DNA of 32,808 bases, from positions 2,452-35,259 of the forward strand of contig DJVZ01000064.1 in NCBI GenBank assembly GCA_002441395.1, given 5' to 3'. Both the position numbers and the translations under genes were made by a program. Positions within the stretch are counted from its first letter, which is position 1, and each line of letters opens with the position of its first letter. This document shows positions 16,821-23,535 of this stretch, piece by piece. The notes under the pieces are model-generated. The model did no database searches. It saw nothing but the letters and a program-made list of their open reading frames with translations, and was not told the origin of the DNA. The stretch comes from Spirochaetaceae bacterium UBA6243. Lineage in GTDB: Bacteria > Spirochaetota > Spirochaetia > Treponematales > Rectinemataceae.

Positions 16821-17486
16821 TCACCGCGTGGCCCGAATCCGATTTGCGAGGGCGGTGCCCGCAAACTGAATGAGTTCCACTAAAATGATGATCGTGATCA
16901 CCGCCACCGCCATGACATCACCGCGAAACCGCTGATAGCCATACCTGATCGCCAGATCTCCCAGTCCTCCTCCGCCGATGACGCCCGCCATGGCCGAATA
17001 ACCGAGCAGGCTTATCATGGTCAGCGTCAGACCGGAGACGAGCGACGGCAGCGCCTCGGGTATGAGTATCGCAAAAACGATGCGCCGTTTCGAAGCGGCG
17101 CAGGAGATCGCGGCATCGATCACTCCCGCATCGACTTCGGAGAGCGAGGATTCCACAATGCGCGCCAGAAACGGTATGGCGGCGATCGACAAGGGAACGA
17201 TGGCGGCCCGCGTGCCGAGGCTTGTGCCCACGATGAGGCGTGAAAGCGGCAGCACGAGCACCATCAGGATGATATAGGGGAAGGAGCGGAGCACATTGAT
17301 TGCCCGGTCTGCGACATGCTTGGCAAAGCGAGCACCTTTATGCTTGCCCGCGAAACGGTCATTCGACAGCGCAAACAACAAAATACCCAGCGCCCCCCCA
17401 AAGATGGTCGCGATCAGCGTCGAAACCAAAATCATCAAAAGCGTCTGTCCCAGAGGCTGGATCAGCAGATTGAGCGCATCAGTCAT
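16821..17486 (-). CDS. metI: Methionine ABC transporter permease (MetI-like)
   Basis: 221 residues from the ATG at 17486, preceded by AAGGAGG. Five or so membrane segments, with the permease coupling region DAAISCAASKRRIVFAILIP facing the ATPase and the family's YSAMAGVIGGGGLGDLAIRY near the C-terminus, very close to MetI sequences. Overlaps the end of metN by 8 bases, so translation is coupled. Longer in-frame starts (to 17552) would lie inside metN and lack a ribosome-binding site. Confidence 0.93.
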   Translation of the reverse strand: MTDALNLLIQPLGQTLLMILVSTLIATIFGGALGILLFALSNDRFAGKHKGARFAKHVADRAINVLRSFPYIILMVLVLPLSRLIVGTSLGTRAAIVPLSIAAIPFLARIVESSLSEVDAGVIDAAISCAASKRRIVFAILIPEALPSLVSGLTLTMISLLGYSAMAGVIGGGGLGDLAIRYGYQRFRGDVMAVAVITIIILVELIQFAGTALANRIRATR

Positions 17487-18366
17487 TGCGATCCTCCTTG
17501 AGAAACGCCTTGGCGGCATCGGAGCGGGGATTGGTGAATACATCCGCGACAAGACCTTGCTCTACGATTTTCCCGCCTTCAATGACCGACACGGTATCGC
17601 AGATTCGGCGGACGACTTCCATTTGATGTGTGACCATGATCACCGTCAGGCCGAGCATCTCGCGCAAGGAACGAATGAGCTCGAGTATGGACCTCGTGGT
17701 CTCGGGGTCCAGCGCGCTGGTCGCCTCGTCGCTGAAGAGGATCGAAGGATGATTCGCAAGCGCGCGGGCAATGGCGATTCGCTGTTTTTCGCCGCCGGAA
17801 AGATGCATCGAGGGACTGTCAGCCTTATCCGACAGTCCCACGAGCGCAAGCAGCTCTGCTACCCGCGCATGGGCTTTTGCATGGGGCCAGCCCGCGGCTT
17901 CGAGCGGAAAGGCGATGTTCTCTCCTGCCGTCCGCGACGCAAAGAGATTGAAGCTCTGAAAGACGAAACCGGTCTTTCTCCGTGCTTCGAGCAATGCACG
18001 GCCACGGAGAAGATGAACGGGGGTCTCGATCCCCTCATACCGGACCGAACCCGAATCGGGCTTCTCCAGGAGGCCGGCGATACGAATCAGGGTGGTCTTG
18101 CCCGCCCCGCTCTTACCGATGATGCCGTGAATGCTCCCCTTCGGCACGCCGAGTGAGACATTGCTGAGGACGACGTGGCTGCCAAAGGCTTTGGAGATGC
18201 CATCGACGCGCATCACATTGGGTGGGGGAGCTTGTGTTGGAACTGAAATGGCTTGGAAAGCTGCCCGTGAGGGCGCGAACAGATCCCCGCGTGACGGGGC
18301 ATTGTAGGATGGTTGCGCGATTAGCGCCTGGTCTGCGGCCTCCTCTGGCCGCTCTGCATGAAACAT
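17479..18366 (-). CDS. metN: Methionine ABC transporter ATPase (MetN-like), lacking the NIL domain
   Basis: 295 residues from the ATG at 18366. Walker A GKSGAGKTT 84-92, Q-loop FVFQSFNL, signature LSGGEKQ 189-195, Walker B ILFSDEATS 209-217, H-loop VTHQ. The ATPase domain proper starts at Met52 (position 18213), leaving 51 low-complexity residues (Pro/Ala rich) that are absent from typical MetN. The protein ends right after the ATPase domain, whereas E. coli MetN continues about 100 residues with an ACT-like NIL domain that senses methionine. No Shine-Dalgarno precedes 18366 or 18213. The only good one precedes an out-of-frame ATG at 18389, so the true start is uncertain. Confidence 0.88.
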   Translation of the reverse strand: MFHAERPEEAADQALIAQPSYNAPSRGDLFAPSRAAFQAISVPTQAPPPNVMRVDGISKAFGSHVVLSNVSLGVPKGSIHGIIGKSGAGKTTLIRIAGLLEKPDSGSVRYEGIETPVHLLRGRALLEARRKTGFVFQSFNLFASRTAGENIAFPLEAAGWPHAKAHARVAELLALVGLSDKADSPSMHLSGGEKQRIAIARALANHPSILFSDEATSALDPETTRSILELIRSLREMLGLTVIMVTHQMEVVRRICDTVSVIEGGKIVEQGLVADVFTNPRSDAAKAFLKEDRND

Positions 18367-18389
18367 ACAGAATTACGTATCTGATTCAT
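18321..18389 (-). CDS. Possible 22-codon leader peptide ahead of metN
   Basis: The ATG at 18389 has the best ribosome-binding site in the region (TTAAAGGA, 7-8 bases upstream) and lies about 14 bases after a predicted transcription start. It opens a 22-codon frame (starts MNQIRNSVCFM) ending in TAA inside the 5' end of the metN frame. It could be a leader peptide that couples or attenuates metN translation, or the mark of a small indel separating the true metN start from its body. Confidence 0.35.
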   Translation of the reverse strand: MNQIRNSVCFMQSGQRRPQTRR

Positions 18390-18409
18390 ATGTGTTCCTT
18401 TAAGGCGGT

Positions 18410-18439
18410 ACAATAAAGTACTCGCCGCAGTCGTGTCAA
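18410..18439 (-). promoter_or_regulatory. Promoter of the metNIQ operon
   Basis: Minus strand: a perfect TTGACA (18434-18439) and, after 17-18 bases, TTATTG/TATTGT around 18410-18416. It lies between the rseC-like stop codon and metN. No SAM-type riboswitch fits in the short leader. Confidence 0.5.
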
Positions 18440-18467
18440 GAGATAATCGACAAAATGTTGTGCAGAT

Positions 18468-18887
18468 TCAATAAACGCCTTCGCCTTCTTTGGCCAAGAT
18501 ATAGGGGAAAGATTCAAGCCTGTTGCGGCGCTGCACCAGCATGCCGACGAGGAGCGCCACTACAAAGCCTATCCCCGCGCTTGCGACCGAAGGCCCCTCT
18601 GTGGCCGCATGGAACACAAGAGCTCCAAAACCATATCCCACAAAGAGCATGATGAGTGGCAGGCCCAGCACCCAAAATGCGCTCTTTGCCTGTTCGATTC
18701 CGGGCACTTCGATGACAACCTCTTCACCTTCTTTGACATCGATTCGGCTTTTATTGTAGACAAGCAGGTTGCTCCTGCGTATTTTACACGCGCCGTTGTT
18801 GCCGCAGACACCACAGCCTTCCTGCATCTGGATCGCAACGGTCACCATATCGCCTTTAATCTCTTTTACTGTCGCTACTTCCTTCAT
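18468..18887 (-). CDS. RseC/MucC-family protein (SoxR-reducing system)
   Basis: 139 residues. An N-terminal cytoplasmic domain has a cysteine cluster CGVCGNNGAC (Cys25, 28, 34) after a beta-rich VKEIKGDMVTVAIQ stretch, followed by two membrane segments (about 70-92 and 100-120). This is the RseC/RsxC-associated architecture, whose cysteines can hold an Fe-S cluster. In enterobacteria RseC works with the Rsx/Rnf electron-transport complex. No rnf genes are in the window. Start: ATG with AAGGAG 7 bases upstream. It overlaps the YmdB-like gene by 32 bases, so the two are translated from one message. Confidence 0.88.
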   Translation of the reverse strand: MKEVATVKEIKGDMVTVAIQMQEGCGVCGNNGACKIRRSNLLVYNKSRIDVKEGEEVVIEVPGIEQAKSAFWVLGLPLIMLFVGYGFGALVFHAATEGPSVASAGIGFVVALLVGMLVQRRNRLESFPYILAKEGEGVY

Positions 18888-19683
18888 CTGGAATCTCCTT
18901 GCCCCCTATGTGGAATGATTCGATCGAGAGCGCAAGGCCATCCTCATCGAATCGCACGCACACTCCCTGTGCTTCCGGCTGAGCGCGCGCATCTCTGCTC
19001 CACGCCGGCACACCGGTAAGAAATTCTCTCACCTTTACTTCAGGGTCGAGACCGCCCACAGATAATATACTGCCGGTTCGCCCCAAATCGGTAATGGCGG
19101 CGGTCTTTTTTTGCAGAATCCGGGCATCCGCGGTGAGCACCTTGCCACCTGTTCCGAGGATGGCAGACACTTTGCCGTCGGCATGGCGCGCAAGCGAGAG
19201 CTTCTCCGCCGTCGTCGCGGCATGAAAATCGACAATGATGCAGGATGTATCGCGATGCAGAAAATGACTGAGCTGATCCACCGCCAAAAACGGGTTGTCG
19301 GCGTGAACCCTCGCAAAGCCCGACTGACCGAGAAGTGCGACTACGGCAATTTTTTTGTCATCCTTTTGAAATACTTTCCAGCCGCGGCCCGGATCGCCCT
19401 CGGGGAGGTTGGCCGGTCGCAAGACCCACCCTGCTTTTGGATAGAACTCCGTCATATCTGGCTTATAGTACGATGCTTCTCCCATGGTGATGCAATCGAT
19501 GCCCAATTTTCGAAGATACACCGCGTGCTGTACACCGAGCCCCGCGCCGCCAGTCGCGGAATCCGCATTTGCACATACAAAATCGGGGTTAAAACGCCGC
19601 CGGATCTCGGGCATTGTGCTTTTTATCGTAAATACGCCGGTCTTCCCGACAATCTCACCCAAAAATACTATCGTTATAGCCAC
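18856..19683 (-). CDS. YmdB/TIGR00282-family protein with degenerate metal site
   Basis: 275 residues with the architecture of YmdB-type metallophosphoesterases (cAMP/2',3'-cyclic-nucleotide phosphodiesterases). RPANLPEGDPGRGW and VDFHA are well conserved. The metal-binding motifs are not: GDIVG is GEIVG, NGENA is NADSA, TxGNHxW is TMGEASYY, and GTHTHVQTAD is GTGGKVLTAD. Of the usual ligands only the VDFHA histidine remains clearly, so catalysis of the normal kind is unlikely and a binding or regulatory role is possible. Starts with GTG and no Shine-Dalgarno. A -10-like CATAGT six bases away suggests a leaderless start. Overlaps the rseC-like gene. Confidence 0.85.
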   Translation of the reverse strand: MAITIVFLGEIVGKTGVFTIKSTMPEIRRRFNPDFVCANADSATGGAGLGVQHAVYLRKLGIDCITMGEASYYKPDMTEFYPKAGWVLRPANLPEGDPGRGWKVFQKDDKKIAVVALLGQSGFARVHADNPFLAVDQLSHFLHRDTSCIIVDFHAATTAEKLSLARHADGKVSAILGTGGKVLTADARILQKKTAAITDLGRTGSILSVGGLDPEVKVREFLTGVPAWSRDARAQPEAQGVCVRFDEDGLALSIESFHIGGKEIPDEGSSDSKRD

Positions 19684-19721
19684 AATTCACTATGCTATAC
19701 GGGAAAGTGCCTTTTATACAA

Positions 19722-19751
19722 CCGGCCAGGCGCCGACTATGGCCCGGCCGG
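19722..19751 (-). terminator. Possible terminator after dCMP deaminase
   Basis: CCGGCC and GGCCGG arms (outer stem 6 bp, with inner GGC/GCC pairing) close a hairpin in the 75-base gap following the dCMP deaminase stop. On the minus strand it is followed by TTGTATAAAA, which is not a strong U-tract. Confidence 0.35.
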
Positions 19752-19758
19752 ACACACC

Positions 19759-20244
19759 TCACTGTCTATTGTATTTCAGCACCTCATTGTGCACGTACTC
19801 AAGCTGTATGCCTGCCATTTTGAACATCGATTCGCTTTCGTCCGCGTCGTGGTAGCGATATTCCGAGACCACGCGCACAATGCCACAATTTATGATGAGC
19901 ATTGTGCAGGTTCGGCATGGCGTCATACGGCAGTACAGCGTCGCTCCATTGATGGCCACTCCCCTCTTCGCCGCCTGACATATGGCATTTTGCTCCGCGT
20001 GAACCGTGCGAACGCAGTGCTCCGTGATAGTCCCATCCTCGTGCAGCATTTTTCGCATCTGATGTCCCACATCATCGCAGTGCGGCAGACCGGCTGGCGC
20101 TCCCACATAGCCGGTCGCGAGGATCTGATTGTCCTTCGCGATCACACAGCCCGAACGTCCCCGGTCGCATGTTGCTCTTTTCGCGATGGCGTTGGCGACT
20201 TCCATAAAATATTCATCCCATGTCGGACGGCGATACTCTGGCAT
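19759..20244 (-). CDS. Deoxycytidylate (dCMP) deaminase
   Basis: 161 residues from the ATG at 20244, with AAAAGGAG upstream. Longer in-frame starts lack a ribosome-binding site. Zinc-dependent cytidine-deaminase fold: HAEQNAI with His82 and catalytic Glu84, and PCRTC with Cys110 and Cys113 completing the zinc site. An additional Cys/His-rich insert (CDDVGHQ, 56-62) is typical of dCMP deaminases of the ComEB type. Converts dCMP to dUMP, feeding thymidylate synthesis. No neighbouring nucleotide gene. Promoter divergent from the immunophilin gene. Confidence 0.94.
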   Translation of the reverse strand: MPEYRRPTWDEYFMEVANAIAKRATCDRGRSGCVIAKDNQILATGYVGAPAGLPHCDDVGHQMRKMLHEDGTITEHCVRTVHAEQNAICQAAKRGVAINGATLYCRMTPCRTCTMLIINCGIVRVVSEYRYHDADESESMFKMAGIQLEYVHNEVLKYNRQ

Positions 20245-20278
20245 CCATTGCTCCTTTTCCCCGTTCAGAATAGTACCA

Positions 20279-20287
20279 ATTTTAGCA
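20279..20287 (-). promoter_or_regulatory. Extended -10 promoter for dCMP deaminase
   Basis: Minus strand: TGC followed by TAAAAT (20279-20284), giving a leader of about 28 bases. No matching -35 box. Confidence 0.42.
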
Positions 20288-20310
20288 TAGGGCAAAAGAC
20301 ACGCCCACCC

Positions 20311-20340
20311 TTGCCGCCATACGCCATCATACCACATAAT
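20311..20340 (+). promoter_or_regulatory. Candidate promoter for the immunophilin gene
   Basis: TTGCCG (20311-20316), 18-bp spacer, CATAAT (20335-20340), about 80 bases upstream of the ATG at 20422. Confidence 0.35.
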
Positions 20341-20421
20341 AATGACTGATTGTGGCCGGAAGCCTTGGCATTTCCCCAGGCAAACCGCCGTAGACACACG
20401 AACCGTCGAGGAGTTTTTCAG

Positions 20422-21444
20422 ATGAAGCACCGCAACATTTTGTTCGCCCTCCTCCTGCCATTGTTTTCAATTCATTTTATTTCTTGCAATGCGCAAGTAT
20501 CACGTCCCGACGGCATGTATGCCACCATAAAAACAAATAAAGGCGACATCGTCATATCGCTCGAGTTCGAAAAAGCGCCTATGACTGTCGGCAACTTCGT
20601 CGGCCTTGCGGAAGGGACTCTCGACGTAACGAAAGGCAAGCCTTTCTATAATGGACTTACTTTCCACCGCGTTGTCGCCGACTTCGTCATTCAAGGTGGC
20701 GACCCTGCGGGCGACGGAACTGGAGGCCCGGGTTACCGTTTCCCTGACGAAATCGTCCCCGATCTCAAGCACGACGGTGCCGGTATCGTTTCGATGGCCA
20801 ATGCCGGCCCGAACACAAACGGCAGCCAGTTCTTCATTACGCTCGGTGCGGCCCCCTGGCTCAATGGCAAACACTCAGTCTTTGGCAAAGTCATCGAGGG
20901 CATGGACGCGGTCAAGCAAATCCAGCAGGGCGATCGCATCGAATCGATCACGATTCAAAGATATGGGGCCAAAGCCAAGGCTTTCGACAGTTCGCAGAAA
21001 GCATGGGATCAGCGCCTCAGCGCAGCCTACGCCACACTCAATGCGCTCAGCAGGCAAAAGCGCGATGCAGACATGGCCCTCATTGCCCAGAAATGGCCCG
21101 ACATCAAGCCTGATGATAAAGGCATTTTCCAGAAAGTCATCCGCAAAGGCTTTGGTGCCGTCCCCAATCCCGGCAGCAAAGTGTCTGTCATCTATAAAGG
21201 CATGCTTCTGGATGGTACCGTATTCGATCAGTCCGCGCTCTCAGGCGGCCCTTTCAGCTTTACAATCGGAAAAGGCGAGGTAATCGACGGCTGGGACATC
21301 GTGGTGAGCACCATGCAAAAAGGTGAGAAGCGCCTCGTTATCCTTCCACCTGAACTTGCATACGGATCGCAGAGTATCGGGGATGTCATTCCGCCGAACT
21401 CTTTCCTTGTATTCGAAATCGAGCTCGTGTCGATCGAACAATAG
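20422..21444 (+). CDS. Dual-family peptidyl-prolyl isomerase lipoprotein (cyclophilin-FKBP fusion)
   Basis: 340 residues from the ATG at 20422, preceded by GAGGAG. An earlier in-frame ATG at 20350 would put 24 residues before the signal peptide. Signal peptide ends FISC, lipid attachment at Cys22. Residues about 33-178 are a cyclophilin domain (GDIVISLEFEKAPMTVGNF, FHRVVADFVIQGGDP, GSQFFIT, LNGKHSVFGKV). A helical linker (about 185-245) leads to an FKBP domain (about 250-340: KVSVIYKGMLLDGTVFDQS, IGKGEVIDGWD, ILPPELAYGSQ, IPPNSFLVFEIEL). Both catalytic pockets look intact. Two unrelated prolyl isomerases on one lipid anchor point to folding of exported or outer-membrane proteins. The cyclophilin-linker-FKBP order is a known but rare class reported in spirochaetes and Bacteroidetes. 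Confidence 0.95.
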   Translation: MKHRNILFALLLPLFSIHFISCNAQVSRPDGMYATIKTNKGDIVISLEFEKAPMTVGNFVGLAEGTLDVTKGKPFYNGLTFHRVVADFVIQGGDPAGDGTGGPGYRFPDEIVPDLKHDGAGIVSMANAGPNTNGSQFFITLGAAPWLNGKHSVFGKVIEGMDAVKQIQQGDRIESITIQRYGAKAKAFDSSQKAWDQRLSAAYATLNALSRQKRDADMALIAQKWPDIKPDDKGIFQKVIRKGFGAVPNPGSKVSVIYKGMLLDGTVFDQSALSGGPFSFTIGKGEVIDGWDIVVSTMQKGEKRLVILPPELAYGSQSIGDVIPPNSFLVFEIELVSIEQ

Positions 21445-21477
21445 GCCCTGCAGCCATAAATTGTCAGATTGTCATGT

Positions 21478-21535
21478 TTGGAGATTTTAGAGATTCATTC
21501 CCAAGATTCAACACTGTTGGAGATTTTAGAGATTC
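21478..21535. repeat. Two 19-bp direct repeats, 39 bp apart
   Basis: TTGGAGATTTTAGAGATTC occurs at 21478-21496 and, identically, at 21517-21535. Each copy contains an internal GAGATT doublet. They lie in the 200-base gap between the immunophilin and the secreted protein gene, upstream of the latter. Confidence 0.7.
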
Positions 21536-21558
21536 GTGTCATGAAATATCTCTAATAT
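21523..21558 (+). other. Hairpin overlapping the second direct repeat
   Basis: ATTTTAGAGAT (21523-21533) pairs with ATCTCTAATAT (21548-21558), 10 of 11 positions, with a 14-base loop. It could end the immunophilin message or structure the leader of the secreted-protein gene. No U-tract follows directly. Confidence 0.35.
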
Positions 21559-21644
21559 TAAGGGCAATTTCTCATTAAATATGCATTTATCCCTCTCTTT
21601 TAATCTTATTCTTTTCCCCTTTCTCACTATCATTTTAACAGGGG

Positions 21645-22202
21645 ATGAAGAAGATGAGAGGAATTTTGAGATCGATTGCAAAGACACTCCTTGTGCTGGT
21701 CCTCGTAACAGGAGCACTCTCTTCTGTCTTTGCCCAGACCTCAAATAAAACAAGCGCGACGATCCAGCTCGCAGTCTACGTTCCTCCCATCCTTACGCTT
21801 TCTGTCAATTTTGCATCCGGTGGCGTCACTCAAATCACCGGACATATTGGCAATACTCCCGGCACATACAACAATGGTTTTGAACTCAGGCCAAATTCAA
21901 TCTTCACCCTCGGGGCAGCACGGATCGTTTCAAATCTCACGTCAAGCTATTCAATCATCATCCAATCGATGAACAGCGGCACATTGAAAAATCAGGATTC
22001 CGGCAGCGAAATAGCCTATGACCTTCTCATTGGCGGTATTCCCGCAGCCCGCTATGGAGACGCGTTCAGGGTTGTCTCTTCAATTAAAACACCGCGAGAT
22101 GGTATAGAATTACCAGTGAGCATTGCGCTTGGAAATATCCCCCCTAATGCTTCTTCCGGCCTCTATGCCGATAACCTTCTATTCAACATTATGGCCAACT
22201 AA
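21645..22202 (+). CDS. Secreted beta-rich protein, spore-coat-U/pilin-like
   Basis: 185 residues. A signal peptide (basic start, LLVLVLVTGALSSVFAQ) is followed by about 155 residues of alternating beta-strand sequence without cysteine. The pattern TIQLAVYVPPILTLSV, a central FTLGAARIVSNLTSSYSI, and an end GNIPPNASSGLYADNLLFNI resembles the spore-coat-U/CsuA-type beta-sandwich subunits, whose last strand usually reads YxDxLxxxI. No chaperone or usher gene is adjacent, so assembly into a pilus is doubtful. A second ATG at 21654 has better spacing from AGGGG and may be the true start. The 3' end overlaps the convergent MFS gene by 24 bases. Confidence 0.72.
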   Translation: MKKMRGILRSIAKTLLVLVLVTGALSSVFAQTSNKTSATIQLAVYVPPILTLSVNFASGGVTQITGHIGNTPGTYNNGFELRPNSIFTLGAARIVSNLTSSYSIIIQSMNSGTLKNQDSGSEIAYDLLIGGIPAARYGDAFRVVSSIKTPRDGIELPVSIALGNIPPNASSGLYADNLLFNIMAN

Positions 22203-23393
22203 TTCTTTTGGCTTGCGCACTAACCTCCACACACCAATGCTCACCCCAAAAAACATAAGGGCTGAAAGAAAGAAAACAGATTGGTAACCAGCAAGAGTGG
22301 CCGCGGCAGCTCCCAGTACCGGCCCGAATGAGCCGCCCATGTTTGAAACTGCGGATGAAAGCCCATAGACCGAGCCCTGCTTTTCTTTGGTCACATGCAA
22401 GGCGATGAGCGCATTCGCGGTTGGCATTGTCCCGCCGATAAAAAATCCCGAAATAAAACGAAGCACCAGAAGCTGCCATACATTCATTACGATTCCCTGG
22501 GGAATATAGAACAAAAACGCTCCTGTAACACAGACAAGAAGCGCTCTGCCATATCCAAAGCGCTGGGATACCTTTCCCGTCACCACCGAGCCGAGGGCGG
22601 CCGCAACTGAAGTAACTCCAATGAGCACACCAGAAATGGACCCGGCAAAAACGTCGCTCTTCTGCAATGCCAGTACCACAAGAGGAATGATGGGGCCGGT
22701 TATCGCGTTGCCCATCTGGACAAAGAAAATGACGATAAAAATCTGTTTGAGCACGGAAGGGCCCTTCAACACTGAAAAATCCGGTATGGCGTTCCGTATG
22801 ACCGAGCGCTGTTTGGGCTTGGGTATGTCAATCTCAACAACTCTGCGATGGACCATAATTGCTGCTATGGCCAGTAATGCACTTGTCACGAGGAAATTAA
22901 CGCGGGCGCCCGCGATATCAGTCACAACGCCGCCAATAAGAGGTCCCGCGGAATTACCCGCAAAAACCGCCATCTGCAGCAGCCCCATGTAATAGCCGAT
23001 CTGGTTTGCGGGAACAAGCGAAGCCGTGAGGACAGTGGCGGCGGCAACGGTCCCGGTAATTGCTCCCTGAATGCCCTTCAGCACGAGAACTTGCCACGGC
23101 GATGTCGTAATGGCCAGGAGCCCCATGAGGATCGCTCCTCCGCCCATGGCCCTCAAGAGCATGAGCTTGCGCCCGTAATTATCCGCCAACGCTCCCCAGA
23201 TTGGCGCCGCGAGAGCCATCACGAACGCGGCCAGGCCGTTAATCGCTCCAGTCCATGCATTCAGAGCGGCAGTATCTGTCACTCCCAAGTCACGCAAATA
23301 AAGCGGTATGATTGGATTCGAGGTCGAGAATCCTGCAATAGCAAGAAATTCCGCGATCATCAGCGTCGAAAAAGATTTTCGCCATTGTTCCAT
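22179..23393 (-). CDS. MFS transporter, drug-efflux type
   Basis: 404 residues with twelve membrane segments in two six-helix halves. The loop between helices 2 and 3 carries the major-facilitator signature APIWGALADNYGRKLMLLRA, and VSQRFGYGRALL repeats it in the second half. Motif-C-like residues (GNSAGPLIGG) in helix 5 point to the proton-coupled drug-efflux (DHA1/TetA-like) group. Substrate unknown. The ATG at 23393 has no clear Shine-Dalgarno. The promoter about 30-50 bases upstream is overlapped by a palindrome. Convergent with, and overlapping, the secreted-protein gene. Confidence 0.92.
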   Translation of the reverse strand: MEQWRKSFSTLMIAEFLAIAGFSTSNPIIPLYLRDLGVTDTAALNAWTGAINGLAAFVMALAAPIWGALADNYGRKLMLLRAMGGGAILMGLLAITTSPWQVLVLKGIQGAITGTVAAATVLTASLVPANQIGYYMGLLQMAVFAGNSAGPLIGGVVTDIAGARVNFLVTSALLAIAAIMVHRRVVEIDIPKPKQRSVIRNAIPDFSVLKGPSVLKQIFIVIFFVQMGNAITGPIIPLVVLALQKSDVFAGSISGVLIGVTSVAAALGSVVTGKVSQRFGYGRALLVCVTGAFLFYIPQGIVMNVWQLLVLRFISGFFIGGTMPTANALIALHVTKEKQGSVYGLSSAVSNMGGSFGPVLGAAAATLAGYQSVFFLSALMFFGVSIGVWRLVRKPKELVGHNVE

Positions 23394-23407
23394 ATCTGAA
23401 ATGCCCT

Positions 23408-23428
23408 ATCGCGCTATCCTAGCGAGAT
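23408..23428. promoter_or_regulatory. Palindromic operator over the MFS -10 box
   Basis: ATC-g-CGCTA-tcc-TAGCG-a-GAT: a 21-bp imperfect palindrome with 8 of 9 symmetric positions per arm, centred exactly on the -10 element. A repressor bound here would block polymerase, as TetR/MarR-type regulators do for efflux pumps. No regulator gene is adjacent. Confidence 0.5.
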
Positions 23429-23444
23429 GGGGCAGGCACGACAA
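23416..23444 (-). promoter_or_regulatory. Promoter of the MFS transporter
   Basis: Minus strand: TTGTCG (23439-23444), 17-bp spacer, TAGGAT (23416-23421). Each box matches consensus at four of six positions. Confidence 0.5.
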
Positions 23445-23535
23445 GTCGATGCGATTTTGAATTGCCGCCTTTTTGCAGTATCTTTATTATTATTGTTAAT
23501 GTACATTCTTACAATTTGCATCTGGGGGAGACGAT

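Noticed and set aside
18366..18440. SAM (S-box) riboswitch upstream of the methionine transporter
   Set aside because: Only about 14 bases separate the predicted transcription start from the first ribosome-binding site, too short for any SAM riboswitch aptamer, and none of the conserved aptamer blocks is visible.
19111..20349. A 412-codon plus-strand open frame across the YmdB-like and dCMP deaminase genes
   Set aside because: Antisense to two recognisable proteins, rich in His/Arg/Cys as expected for a shadow frame, and without initiation signals.
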